Assembly: GCF_000612545.2 (NCBI RefSeq)
Contig: NZ_CP097800.1
Span: 620,001-684,000, forward strand
Reading direction: 5' to 3'
Length of the DNA: 64,000 nucleotides
Origin: Streptomyces sp. PCS3-D2
GTDB taxonomy: Bacteria; Actinomycetota; Actinomycetes; Streptomycetales; Streptomycetaceae
Below are positions 53,293 through 61,539 of this stretch, one piece after another. The translations under genes were made by a program, and so were the position numbers. The notes under the pieces are model-generated. The model worked only from the letters and a program-made list of their open reading frames with translations, was not told the DNA's origin and did not search any database. Every line of letters begins with the position of its first letter. Position 1 is the stretch's first letter.

Positions 53293-54591
53293 ATGGTGCT
53301 CGTCGCTGTCTTCGGGGTCGTGCTGCTCATCGCGGTCCTGCTGTCCGGGCTCGCCGCCCGGACCGTCCTGTCCACCTCACTCCTCTTCCTGCTCGGCGGC
53401 GCTCTGGTCAGCGACGGCTTCCTGGGCCTGATCCACGTCACGCCGGACAGCGAGATCGTCGCGGTGACCGCGGACCTCGCGCTGTTCGCCGTGCTGTTCA
53501 CCGACGGCATGCACGTCTCGTTCCCGGCCCTGCGCCGGAACTGGCGGAACCCGGCACGGGCCCTGGGCCTGGGCATGCCGCTGGCCCTCGTCGGCATGGC
53601 GCTGGTCACCCACTACCTCGTGGGTCTCGACTGGACGACGTCGTTCCTGGTGGGAGCCGTTCTCGCGCCGACGGACCCGGTGTTCGCCTCGGCCATCGTG
53701 GGCCGCAAGGAGGTGCCGGCCAAGCTCCGGCAGCTGCTGAACGTGGAAAGCGGGATCAACGACGGACTCGCCCTGCCCGTCGTGCTCGTCCTGATCGCCG
53801 CCGCCGGTCCCACGTCCGGGCATGCGGAGGCCTCGCTCGGCAAGATCGGGCTGGAGCTGCTGCTGGGCCTCGTCTTCGGTGTCGTACTGCCGCTGCTGCT
53901 GGCGGGCCTGGTCCGGGTACGGAACCTGGGCGCCGAGCCCCGGCTCCAGCCGCTGCTGCCGCTGGCCACCGGGATCATCCTGTACGGACTGTGCCACCTC
54001 ACCCACGCCAACCCGTACCTGGCGGCCTTCTCCGCGGGCGCGGTCATGGCGAGCGTCTCGCCGACGGCCAAGGAGGTCTTCGAGCCCCTGGGAGAGGCGG
54101 TGGCGGAACTCGCCAAGTTCGCCGCCCTGCTGGTGTTCGGCGCGCTGCTCACTCCGGCGCTCTTCGGCGACCTGTCGTGGGGCGGGTACGCGGCCGTGGT
54201 ACTGGCCATCGTGCTCATCCGGCCCGCGTCCCTGCTGGTGTCGCTGCTGGGCACGAAGTTCGAGAAGCGGGAGAAGCTGGTCGCGGCGTGGTTCGGCCCC
54301 AAGGGATTCGCATCGGTGGTCTACGGTCTGCTGGTCCTCCAGGCCGGTATCCCGCAGGGCGAGACCGCATACACCCTGATCGCGGTCTGCATCGCCTTCT
54401 CCATCGTCGCCCACAGCAGCACGGACGTTCCGGTGGCCCGCCTGTTCCACATCCAGGGCGACGCCGGCGTGCCGAGCGGCGAGCTGCTCACGGCGGCTGC
54501 AGCGGCACCGGCCGCAGAAGCGGCACCGGCGGCCGAGGCGTACGACCGCGCGGAGAAGGCTCCGCGACAGGAGGGCCGTGTCCGGAGCTGA
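53293..54591 (+). CDS. CPA1-type cation:proton antiporter (NhaP/KefB-like)
   Basis: 432 residues with about twelve helices. LLFLLGGALVSDGFLGLIHV, LALFAVLFTDGMHVSFPALRRNWRNPARALGLGMPL, VGAVLAPTDPVFASAIVGRKEVPAKLRQLLNVESGINDGLALP (the PTDP and ND motifs that bind the ion) and LVAAWFGPKGFASVVYGLLVL are CPA1 signatures. The last 40 residues are Ala/Glu-rich and cytoplasmic. It probably exchanges Na+ or K+ for H+. The next gene starts before this one stops, so it heads an operon. Confidence 0.87.
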   Translation: MVLVAVFGVVLLIAVLLSGLAARTVLSTSLLFLLGGALVSDGFLGLIHVTPDSEIVAVTADLALFAVLFTDGMHVSFPALRRNWRNPARALGLGMPLALVGMALVTHYLVGLDWTTSFLVGAVLAPTDPVFASAIVGRKEVPAKLRQLLNVESGINDGLALPVVLVLIAAAGPTSGHAEASLGKIGLELLLGLVFGVVLPLLLAGLVRVRNLGAEPRLQPLLPLATGIILYGLCHLTHANPYLAAFSAGAVMASVSPTAKEVFEPLGEAVAELAKFAALLVFGALLTPALFGDLSWGGYAAVVLAIVLIRPASLLVSLLGTKFEKREKLVAAWFGPKGFASVVYGLLVLQAGIPQGETAYTLIAVCIAFSIVAHSSTDVPVARLFHIQGDAGVPSGELLTAAAAAPAAEAAPAAEAYDRAEKAPRQEGRVRS

Positions 54592-55156
54592 GACGGAACG
54601 CCCCGCTCGCCGGGGCATACGCAGAGAGGGCCGGCGCCCGGTCGGGGGAACCCTGGCGGGGCTCGGCGGCCTGGCCTCGCTCGGCTCGGCCGCGGTCGCC
54701 TTCGCCGCTCTCCGGGCGGACGTTCCGGACGAGCCGGACGAGCGGACCTATGCAGCGACGCTGCCCGCCGACGACGAGTTGAGCGCGTACGCGGCGCAGG
54801 CGGACATCTCGGGCGGCGGGTCGAGCGACTTGGCTCCGGCCGTCGTCTCCCTGTCGACCGAAGGCCCGCTCTACTCCGTGGCCCTGGCGCTCGTCACCCT
54901 GGTGATCGGCGTGCTGGGCCTGTTCGCCTGCTGGTGTCTGGTCGGCCCGCCGGGGCGGATGTCCTGGGGTCGGTCGAAGAGCCTCACGCTGGCCGCATGG
55001 GCCGCCCTGGCCCTGATCGCCGACGCGTTCCTGATCCTGTGGCTGCTGGTCTGGCTCGGCGGGCCCTACTGGCTGCATCCGACGCTCTGGCTGCTGACGG
55101 TGCTCCCCGCCGCCGTGTCCGCCGTTGCCCTCAGGACGAAAGGCGCACGTACATGA
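54578..55156 (+). CDS. Unrecognised four-helix membrane protein
   Basis: 192 residues, no family recognised. One helix near 23-46, an extracytoplasmic acidic loop of about 45 residues (DVPDEPDERTYAATLPADDELSAYAAQAD), then three helices at about 98-122, 135-160 and 164-185. The GTG start lies 14 bp inside the antiporter gene with AGGAGG upstream, so it is translationally coupled. It could be an accessory subunit of the antiporter. Confidence 0.65.
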   Translation: MSGAETERPARRGIRREGRRPVGGTLAGLGGLASLGSAAVAFAALRADVPDEPDERTYAATLPADDELSAYAAQADISGGGSSDLAPAVVSLSTEGPLYSVALALVTLVIGVLGLFACWCLVGPPGRMSWGRSKSLTLAAWAALALIADAFLILWLLVWLGGPYWLHPTLWLLTVLPAAVSAVALRTKGART

Positions 55157-55362
55157 CCTCGGCACGTACCGTACGGGCCGTGGCCGGGGCGGCGGCCTGG
55201 TGGGGCCTGGTGACCCTGGCGCTCTGGCTGGTCGGTCTCCTCCTCGGCCAGTCGGCTCCCCTGTCGGGATGTGCTCTCGGCGCCCTGGCCGTCATCGTGA
55301 TCGGCGAGATCGGCGACCGCGTCCGCAGGGCCTGGAAGCACATGCGGCAACGATCCCTCTGA
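55153..55362 (+). CDS. Unrecognised small membrane protein
   Basis: 69 residues with two helices (AVAGAAAWWGLVTLALWLVGLLLG and SGCALGALAVIVIGEIGDRV) and a basic C-terminus. Its ATG overlaps the stop of the preceding gene (ATGA). The position after the antiporter and the four-helix protein suggests a membrane complex, but no homology is seen. Confidence 0.6.
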   Translation: MTSARTVRAVAGAAAWWGLVTLALWLVGLLLGQSAPLSGCALGALAVIVIGEIGDRVRRAWKHMRQRSL

Positions 55363-55417
55363 TCGTCCCGAGGGCCTCTGACCGCATCGACTCCTTCGGG
55401 AAAGGTAGGACGACCTC

Positions 55418-55459
55418 ATGAAGACCAGCGACTCCGACGGCGTCGGGGACCGCCGGTGA
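55418..55459 (+). CDS. Possible 13-codon leader peptide
   Basis: The ORF reads MKTSDSDGVGDRR and ends in a GTGA overlap with the next gene. AAAGGTAGG precedes the ATG at about 9 bases. It is too short to judge by composition; the overlap is the main support. It may only serve to bring ribosomes to the GTG start. Confidence 0.3.
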   Translation: MKTSDSDGVGDRR

Positions 55460-55920
55460 ACGACGAACCCGTCTTCGTACGACACACACGGACCCGCCGG
55501 TACGTCTACAACCCCCGCAACGCCGTGGGTCGCGCCTTCATCGTCATCGCACCGCTCGTCGCGATCGGCATGCTCTCCTCGCTCTACGCCGGCTGGCACT
55601 GGAGCGAAGGCGAACTGCGCACGGCCGTCCGCCAGGCCGCCGACGCACTGAACGCCAGGCCCCACTACGCAAGCGGCACCACGGCCCAGGACGACCTCGT
55701 CCGCAGCGCCGTCAAGGAGACCGGCACGGGTCCGGGCCACGGGCTGACGGTCCGGGGAAACGGCGCCACCGGCTACACGATCTCCACGGACGACACCACA
55801 ACGGAGTTCTGCATGCACGTGACCTTGACCCCGGTCGCCCCCGACGAGCCGTATCCCTCGGCCTTCGAACTCCACCACGTCACCGCGACCGTCGACGAGG
55901 GCGCCTGCCGGCAGCCGTGA
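55456..55920 (+). CDS. Unrecognised single-helix exported protein
   Basis: 154 residues. A basic start with aromatic residues (FVRHTRTRRYVYNPRN), one helix (AFIVIAPLVAIGMLSSLYAGW, about 27-48), then an extracytoplasmic domain with two Cys (TTEFCMHVTL and EGACRQP) that could form a disulfide. No family recognised. It follows the antiporter operon on the same strand. Confidence 0.6.
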   Translation: MNDEPVFVRHTRTRRYVYNPRNAVGRAFIVIAPLVAIGMLSSLYAGWHWSEGELRTAVRQAADALNARPHYASGTTAQDDLVRSAVKETGTGPGHGLTVRGNGATGYTISTDDTTTEFCMHVTLTPVAPDEPYPSAFELHHVTATVDEGACRQP

Positions 55921-56024
55921 CGGGGAACCGGCCTTCGCCCTTCGAGGACGGCGAGCGCCGCTGGACCGTCCCAACCCGCGACGCCGGCGGGCGGTGTTGC
56001 ACGCGCGTCGCCGGGCCTCGATCG

Positions 56025-57113
56025 TCACTGCTCCTGCTGCGGCCAGTCCAGCAATCGGGCTCCGATGACCGCGGTCTGCAGGGTGTAGCGGTGACGCGGA
56101 TCACCGGGGTCGGCTCCCGTGAGCTTGTGGATGCGTTCGAGTCGGTAGGTGAAGGCGCGCACGCTCAAGGACAGCGCGCGGGCCGCATCGGTGGCCACAC
56201 AGCCCGCGTCGAAGTAGGCGTGGAGGGTGTCGATGAGCGGCCTGGCACCGCCCCGGGCCTCCTGGAGCGGGCCGAGAACCGTACTGACCAGATCGGCCAT
56301 GGCCTGCCGGTCGCGCCCGAGGACCGGGTAGACCAGCAGGTCCGCCGCGTGCAGGACCGGGCCTTCCAAGGCGATGCTCCGGGCGAGGTCGAGGGCGTTG
56401 AGGGCCTCCTCGTACGAGTGGACCACTCCCCCGGCGCCCGCGTGCGCCCTGCCGATGGCCACCAGGCCGCCGTCGGTGGCCGCGTAGGCCCGTTTGGCGA
56501 AGTACGCGAGGACCTCCGGCCGGTCACCGGGGGCGACGCAGATCAGCCGGCCCTCTTTCGTGGTCAGCAGGATGCTGCGGTTTCCGAAGCGGGCCAGGAC
56601 GGCCGCTTCTATGCCCCGGACGATGCTGTAGCCGTCTCCGTACGGTTCCGGCCCCTGGGCCACCGCCACCGCATGGGCCTGGGAGAGGCGCAGCCCGAAC
56701 CGTTCGGCGCGTTCCGCGAGCCGGCCCAGGTCGCTGCCGCCGTACAGCAGGTCGTCGATGAACTCCCGGCGCGCGGCCTCCTGCTGCCGCACGGCCTGCT
56801 GCTGGGCCCGCTCGTAGCCCTCGGCGAAGGCGTCGACCGCATGCTCCACCGCGCCCAGCAGATACGGCAGCTCGCCTGCGGGAAGCTCCGACTGGATGTC
56901 GCGGGCGAGGGCCAGGTGGGCCCGCACGAGAGCCCGCAACCCGATACCCGCCTCGGCGGCCCGTTCTCCCGCGTCGCGGCGGGCCTCCAGCTCGCCGCGG
57001 GTGAAACGGCGTCCGGTGGCGCAGGCTTCGCGCAGGAGGTCGGCACTGCCCTCCAGGTACTCGTCCGTCATCCGCTGCTCGTCGCTCAACCTTCGCCCCG
57101 CCCCTTCGTGCAT
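56025..57113 (-). CDS. PucR/CdaR-family transcriptional regulator
   Basis: 362 residues. An N-terminal helical domain (RsbRD/PucR-like, ARRDAGERAAEAGIGLRALVRAHLALARDIQSEL) and a central GGDEF-like region without catalytic motifs precede the C-terminal PucR HTH (LIDTLHAYFDAGCVATDAARALSLSVRAFTYRLERIHKLTGADPGDPRHRYTLQTAVIGARLLDW). The HTH pattern is diagnostic. The ATG lacks a strong ribosome site; an ATG 14 codons later is possible. Targets are unknown; the DM13 gene lies just upstream on the same strand. Confidence 0.82.
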   Translation of the reverse strand: MHEGAGRRLSDEQRMTDEYLEGSADLLREACATGRRFTRGELEARRDAGERAAEAGIGLRALVRAHLALARDIQSELPAGELPYLLGAVEHAVDAFAEGYERAQQQAVRQQEAARREFIDDLLYGGSDLGRLAERAERFGLRLSQAHAVAVAQGPEPYGDGYSIVRGIEAAVLARFGNRSILLTTKEGRLICVAPGDRPEVLAYFAKRAYAATDGGLVAIGRAHAGAGGVVHSYEEALNALDLARSIALEGPVLHAADLLVYPVLGRDRQAMADLVSTVLGPLQEARGGARPLIDTLHAYFDAGCVATDAARALSLSVRAFTYRLERIHKLTGADPGDPRHRYTLQTAVIGARLLDWPQQEQ

Positions 57114-57280
57114 GTCACTGGCCGGGGGCCAGCCTGCCATGCCCGGGGCCCACGGGGCCGCGCAGGTCAGGCCGCGACCACAGCCGGGCGCCGGGAGTGC
57201 ACCGGGTGGCCGTCGGCGTGTGCGAGAACGGGACGCATGCGCCGCGAGGACGCGCCGCGCCGGAGCGCGGCCGACATCCG

Positions 57281-57853
57281 CTACGCCCCGGCGAGTTCCG
57301 CCGCCCCGAAGGAGACGTCGAAGCGGTCGCACCAGATCGCCACGCTGGAGTAGTCGGCGAGGTTCACGTCCGCCGGGATCTCGTAGTTCTGGTCGCCCTT
57401 GTTGCCCTTGAGCTTGCCCAGGCTGACGTACTTGCCGTCGTCGAACACCCGCCAGCCCGCCACCCCTTCCTTCACCGGGGCGTCGGTCAGCCACACCCGC
57501 AGGTCGGGCCCGTTGCTCGTGTCGAGCCCCTCCAGCCGGAGCACGTGGGAGCCGTCTGCCAGCCGGACGACCTTCGCCGTGCCCTTGGTGTCGTGTTCGT
57601 GGCTGATGAAGGAACCCTGGCTCAGGGTCCGGGGCGTGGCGGGCGCCGCCGGGGCGGCGGACGCGGACTCCGAAGCGGAACCGCCGGGTGCGCTCGGCGC
57701 GCTCGGCGCTGCGGTGGGCAACGCCTCGCTGACCGTCTCGTCCTGCCACAGCTTCCACGGCTGGAACAGGTACAGCCCCACGGCCAGGGCAGCCGTCACC
57801 AGCACGGCGACACCCGCCGCCAGAGGCCCGCGCCGCCCACGACTCAACTTCAT
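57281..57853 (-). CDS. DM13-domain membrane-anchored protein
   Basis: 190 residues. A basic N-terminus and helix (LAAGVAVLVTAALAVGLYLFQP) are followed by a Ser/Ala/Pro linker and a DM13 domain (about 85-190): GSFISHEHDTKGTAKVVRLADGSHVLRLEGLDTSNGPDLRVWLTDAP ... LGKLKGNKGDQNYEIPADVNLADYSSVAIWCDRFDVSFGAAEL. The conserved Cys in IWCDRF is present. DM13 is proposed to act in electron transfer, not proven in bacteria. AGGGAG lies before the ATG; the longer frame is rejected. Confidence 0.82.
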   Translation of the reverse strand: MKLSRGRRGPLAAGVAVLVTAALAVGLYLFQPWKLWQDETVSEALPTAAPSAPSAPGGSASESASAAPAAPATPRTLSQGSFISHEHDTKGTAKVVRLADGSHVLRLEGLDTSNGPDLRVWLTDAPVKEGVAGWRVFDDGKYVSLGKLKGNKGDQNYEIPADVNLADYSSVAIWCDRFDVSFGAAELAGA

Positions 57854-58352
57854 TCCACGACTCCCTGTTCCGCGCCCGACGGGCGATGTACCTACCGTGC
57901 GCATTCAACTGGATGCCGGGCCCGCAAACCATTACGCCCGCATTACGGACGCGGGGATGCGGCGCGCGCGGGGATGCGGCCACGCGCCGGGCGGGAGCGG
58001 TCCCTTGCGCACTTAGAGACTCCCGGAGGGCTTCCGCCGGCGGTGGTGGAGATCCTCGACCGGGCAATTCACGGCGAGGCGACCTCACGTGCCGCGTCCC
58101 CGTACCGGTGTGGCCCCGTGGCCTCCGGTGCGTCGTCGAGCATCGAGTGCTGGGCCGCGTGGGGTTTCTCCCCCGTCAGGCCGGCGACGAGTCCGCCGGG
58201 GCGGCGCAACGGGGTGGCCGTCGACCGCGCCGTCGCGTCTGACCTGCGTCGCGGCGCCCCGGCGGGGGCGCTCAGGGGTCGCAGGCGTCGTCGGCGGGTT
58301 CTAGCGTGGAGTGAGGGGTGTCGGTTTCTCCCGGCTGAGAGGAGTGGTTGAC
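57854..58352. other. Intergenic region between the DM13 and AhpD-like genes
   Basis: About 500 bp without a supportable gene. Two copies of cattacg (57926-57950 area) lie near the DM13 promoter side. Several short open frames exist but none has a ribosome site or family features. Confidence 0.45.
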
Positions 58353-58745
58353 ATGGCGGGCCGCACCCGGAGCGAAGTCGAGTCGGAGATCAAGGAGACC
58401 TTGGGTCTTGTACCTCATTTCTTCTCCCGCATCCCCGACGAGTTGCTGGACCACGAGTGGGAGATCTTCAAGAGGATCGAGCTCGGGGAGACGCTCATCC
58501 CGAACAAGTACAAGGAGCTCATCGGGATCGCGTTGCACTCGGAGACGAAGTGCCGTTACTGCACCCTTTTCCACACCGAAGCGGCGAAGCTGTTCGGTGC
58601 CACGGACGAGGAGATCCAGGAAGCCGTCCACTACGCGAAGAACAGCCTCGGCTGGAGCGGCTACCTCAACGGCATCCGTGAGGACTACGACGACTTCGAG
58701 CAGGAACTCGGGCAGATCAAGGAATACCTCGCGTCGAAGGGCTGA
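58353..58745 (+). CDS. Carboxymuconolactone decarboxylase/AhpD-like protein
   Basis: 130 residues. LGLVPHFFSRIPDELLDHEWEIFKRIELGETLIPNKYKELIGIALHSETKCRYCTLFHTEAAKLFGATDEEIQEAVHYA is the CMD fold, with the CxxC pair (CRYC) and the downstream His of the AhpD relay. It likely works in peroxide or thiol redox chemistry rather than true decarboxylation. GAGAGGAG lies before the ATG. The next gene starts 2 bp after the stop. Confidence 0.85.
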   Translation: MAGRTRSEVESEIKETLGLVPHFFSRIPDELLDHEWEIFKRIELGETLIPNKYKELIGIALHSETKCRYCTLFHTEAAKLFGATDEEIQEAVHYAKNSLGWSGYLNGIREDYDDFEQELGQIKEYLASKG

Positions 58746-58747
58746 TC

Positions 58748-58975
58748 ATGCAACTGGAGTGGGCCCGGCCCGGAGTCCTGAAGGCGACCGCTCACGCCGT
58801 CGAGTTCGCCGCGCTGGTGGCGGCCGCCCGCTTCGTGGCCGAGTCCGCTCCCCCCGACATACCCGAGGAGTCGCTGCGGCAGCTCCGGCACATCCTGCGC
58901 GACTACGACGCCCAGGCACGCCGTCTGCGGGACGCGCCGTCTCCCCCGGGGCCGCACGGCACGGGGCGGCGGTGA
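58748..58975 (+). CDS. Small unrecognised protein paired with the AhpD-like gene
   Basis: 75 residues, mostly helical and soluble: EWARPGVLKATAHAVEFAALVAAARFVAESAPPDIPEESLRQLRHILRDYDAQARRL. No Cys. It begins 2 bp after the AhpD-like stop, so it is almost surely co-translated. Function unknown; it may bind the AhpD-like protein. Confidence 0.6.
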   Translation: MQLEWARPGVLKATAHAVEFAALVAAARFVAESAPPDIPEESLRQLRHILRDYDAQARRLRDAPSPPGPHGTGRR

Positions 58976-59056
58976 GGACGCCGTGAGCAGGCCGCCCTGA
59001 GCGGCGGCTGCTCCGCGACGCGCACCCCGCCGCCCGTGCGGCGAGGGTCCGGCCGG

Positions 59057-60142
59057 TCAGGCTCCCCGGCGGCTCCGCTCCCGCACGTCGGCCATGAGCC
59101 GGTCGAGGAACTCCGCCGCGCCGAGGGCACCGACGGCCAGGGCCGCGGCCTGGCCGGCCCACAGGCTGCCGAGGTCCGCCTGCCCCTGGACGCCGGCCTC
59201 GTGGCGGACGGGCTGCATCAAGGCGCTCTGCACGGGGTACCGGGGCACGGTCTCCTCGTACGGGGCCATGTCGCGGACGAACCGGTTCACGATTCCGCGG
59301 GCGGTCCGGCCCGTGAAGAGACGCGTGAGGACGGTGGTGCGCGCCTCCGGTGAGCCCAGGGCGCGTTTGTGGGCCTCGCTCGCCCCCGATTCGCGCGTGG
59401 CGAGGAAGGCCGTGCCGATCTGGACGGCGTCGGCGCCCAGGCCGAGGGCCGCGGCGACTCCCCGGCCGTCGGCGATCCCGCCGGCGGCGATGACGGGGAC
59501 GCGTACGGCGTCGGCGACCTGGGGCACCAGCGAGAACGTCCCCACGAGCGACTCCCGCACCGGCCGCAGGAAGGCGCCCCGATGCCCACCGGCGTCGGCG
59601 CCGGAGGCCACGACGGCGTCAACGCCCGCCTGCTCCAGTACGACGGCCTCGTCCACGGTGGTGGCCGTGCCGATCACCGCGATGCCTCGGCGGCGGGCCT
59701 CGTCCATGACCCTGCGGGGCGGGACACCCATCACGAAGCTGATGACCGGGGGCGCGGCCGCGAGCAGCGCGTCCACCTGGGCGTCGAAGTCCGGCCCCGG
59801 CCTGACGTCCTCGGCCGCGACCGGGCGCAGCCCGAGTTCGTCGTAGTAGGGGCGCAGCCGCCCGATGTGGGGGGCCAGTGCGGCAGGGTCCGGCCACGGT
59901 CCGGCCTCGCCCGGCTGGGGGACCCAGAGGTTGACGGCGAACGGGCGGCCGGTGCGGGCCTTCAGCTGCCGGACGAGGTCCGTGATCTGCTCCGGGGCCA
60001 GGACGTGCGCACCGTAGGAACCCAGCCCTCCCTTCTCGGAGACCGCCGCGGCCAGGGCGACCGAGGACAGCCCCCCGCCGAACGGGCCCTGTACGACGGG
60101 CAGGTCGATGCCCAGCAGGTCACCGAGGCGTCCTGCGTTCAC
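59057..60142 (-). CDS. Nitronate monooxygenase-like FMN oxidoreductase
   Basis: 361 residues, a TIM barrel. PVVQGPFGGGLSSVALAAAVSEKGGLGSYGAH starts the domain; VVASGADAGGHRGAF and PVIAAGGIADGRGVAAALGLGADAVQIGTAFLATRES are the FMN phosphate and active-site motifs of the 2-nitropropane dioxygenase group. The GTG start overlaps the stop of the flavodoxin gene (GTGA). A FabK-like enoyl reductase role is less likely. The pair sits under a divergent TetR. Confidence 0.83.
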   Translation of the reverse strand: MNAGRLGDLLGIDLPVVQGPFGGGLSSVALAAAVSEKGGLGSYGAHVLAPEQITDLVRQLKARTGRPFAVNLWVPQPGEAGPWPDPAALAPHIGRLRPYYDELGLRPVAAEDVRPGPDFDAQVDALLAAAPPVISFVMGVPPRRVMDEARRRGIAVIGTATTVDEAVVLEQAGVDAVVASGADAGGHRGAFLRPVRESLVGTFSLVPQVADAVRVPVIAAGGIADGRGVAAALGLGADAVQIGTAFLATRESGASEAHKRALGSPEARTTVLTRLFTGRTARGIVNRFVRDMAPYEETVPRYPVQSALMQPVRHEAGVQGQADLGSLWAGQAAALAVGALGAAEFLDRLMADVRERSRRGA

Positions 60143-60756
60143 GCGGTCACCGCCAGGGCTTCGACGGCCCGGCGGCCGTGGACGAACTGCAGTGCGGTCC
60201 GGGCGACGTGTTCGCCGAGATGCCGCGCGGTGCGCAGATCGGCCTCCGCGGGCGACTCCTGCGGACCGAGATCGGAGGGCGACTGCGCCATGGCGCCCAC
60301 GAACGAGCCCAGCCGGTTGAGGTCTTCGGGGCTGCCGTCGGAGCTGTAGATCCAGCCGGGCGGCAGGCCCAGCGGAACCCAGTGCATCCCGTGCTGCGCC
60401 GCCAGGACCGTGAGCGACAGCAGTGCGTTGTCCTTGTTGCCGTTCGCCCCGGCCGAGTTGGTGAACCCGGCGGCGAGCTTGCCCTGCCAGCCGCGTGCGG
60501 CCCAGACGGGGGCGCCGGCCTCCGCGAAGCGCTGGAACGCCGCCGAGGTGGCGCCCATGTACGTGGGGGAGCCGAAGACGATCGCCTCCGCCTCGGCCAG
60601 GGCCGCCCACAGGCCCTCGTCGAGGGTGGAGACGTCCCGCAGGTCCGCCCGGACTCCGGGCACCGCAGCGGCGCCCTCCGCCACGGCCGCGGCCTGCCGG
60701 GCGGTATGCCCGTGGCCGCTGTGGTAAGCGATGACGACAGAGATGGGTGCGGACAC
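60139..60756 (-). CDS. Flavodoxin-like NAD(P)H:quinone reductase (WrbA type)
   Basis: 205 residues. SVVIAYHSGHGHTARQAAAVAEGA is the FMN phosphate loop, IVFGSPTYMGATSAAFQRF and FTNSAGANGNKDNALLSLTVLAAQHGMHWV the FMN ring loops of WrbA-like proteins. It likely reduces quinones by two electrons. The GTG start has GGAGG 7 bases upstream; the longer frame reads into the TetR operator region. Confidence 0.82.
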   Translation of the reverse strand: MSAPISVVIAYHSGHGHTARQAAAVAEGAAAVPGVRADLRDVSTLDEGLWAALAEAEAIVFGSPTYMGATSAAFQRFAEAGAPVWAARGWQGKLAAGFTNSAGANGNKDNALLSLTVLAAQHGMHWVPLGLPPGWIYSSDGSPEDLNRLGSFVGAMAQSPSDLGPQESPAEADLRTARHLGEHVARTALQFVHGRRAVEALAVTA

Positions 60757-60840
60757 GGCGGCCCTCCAGAAAGTGGTGTGCCCCGGGGACGGGGTGAACG
60801 GTCGGCCGGACGCGGGGACCGGCTTCGAGAACACCATAGA

Positions 60841-60893
60841 CGACCGGTCAACTAAAACACCACCGGTGGCGTCGCCGAGGAGTTGACCGACCG
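60841..60893. promoter_or_regulatory. Inverted pair of AGTTGACCG-type sites between flavodoxin and TetR genes
   Basis: cgaccggtcaact (60841-60853) and agttgaccgaccg (60881-60893) are near mirror copies, one beside each divergent promoter. A -10-like TATACT (60894-60899) ends 6 bp before the tetR ATG, suggesting a leaderless tetR transcript. The sites are probable TetR targets. Confidence 0.55.
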
Positions 60894-60905
60894 TATACTC
60901 CGGCC

Positions 60906-61508
60906 ATGGGACGGACCAGCACCGCGCGCGAGCGGCTCCTCGACGCCACCGGCGAACTCATGCAGCACCGGGGGTACAGCAGCCTGGGCGTGGCAGAGAT
61001 CTGCGCGGCGGCCGAGGTCAAGAAGGGCAGCTTCTACCACTTCTTCGCCTCGAAACAGGACCTCACCCTGCAGGCGGTCAACGCCTACTGGGAGGACCAG
61101 CGCCGCGTCTGGACCGCCGAGCTGAACAGCCCGGATCCCGCCCTGGTCCGGCTCCGCCGGCTGTTGGAGGGCATGGCGCAGGCCCAGCGGCACCGGAGGG
61201 AGAGCTGCGGCACGGTCGACGGCTGCCTGCTGGGGAACCTCGCCCTCGAACTGAGCACCCAGGAGCCGGACGTCCGCGCCAGGCTGGAGGGGATCTTCGA
61301 CGAGCAGACCGCGCTGATCTGCGCCCTGCTCGGTGAGGCCGCGGACGCGGGCGACATCCCGCGCGAGCGGGCCGACGCGTCGGTGGCGCGCGCGGTGATC
61401 GCCCACCTGGAGGGCCTGGTGATGTTCGCCAAGCTCAAGAACGATCCCGCGGTCCTCGACCCCCTCTGGCCGCACACGCTGCTGCTGGTCACCGCCGCGA
61501 GGTCGTAG
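60906..61508 (+). CDS. TetR-family repressor (AcuR-like group)
   Basis: 200 residues. HTH at 8-52: RERLLDATGELMQHRGYSSLGVAEICAAAEVKKGSFYHFFASKQDLTLQAV. The C-terminal domain has ESCGTVDGCLLGNLALELSTQEPDVRARL, a pattern of the TetR_C_6/AcuR-like group that includes thiol- and quinone-sensing members with one or two Cys. It is divergent from the flavodoxin gene and likely controls it. Confidence 0.85.
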   Translation: MGRTSTARERLLDATGELMQHRGYSSLGVAEICAAAEVKKGSFYHFFASKQDLTLQAVNAYWEDQRRVWTAELNSPDPALVRLRRLLEGMAQAQRHRRESCGTVDGCLLGNLALELSTQEPDVRARLEGIFDEQTALICALLGEAADAGDIPRERADASVARAVIAHLEGLVMFAKLKNDPAVLDPLWPHTLLLVTAARS

Positions 61509-61539
61509 GGAGCCCCGGCCCGCACCAGGGGCGGCCCCG

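Noticed and set aside
58089-58304. Short ORFs in the 500-bp gap before the AhpD-like gene
   Set aside because: They are Arg/Pro-rich with no ribosome sites or recognisable domains.
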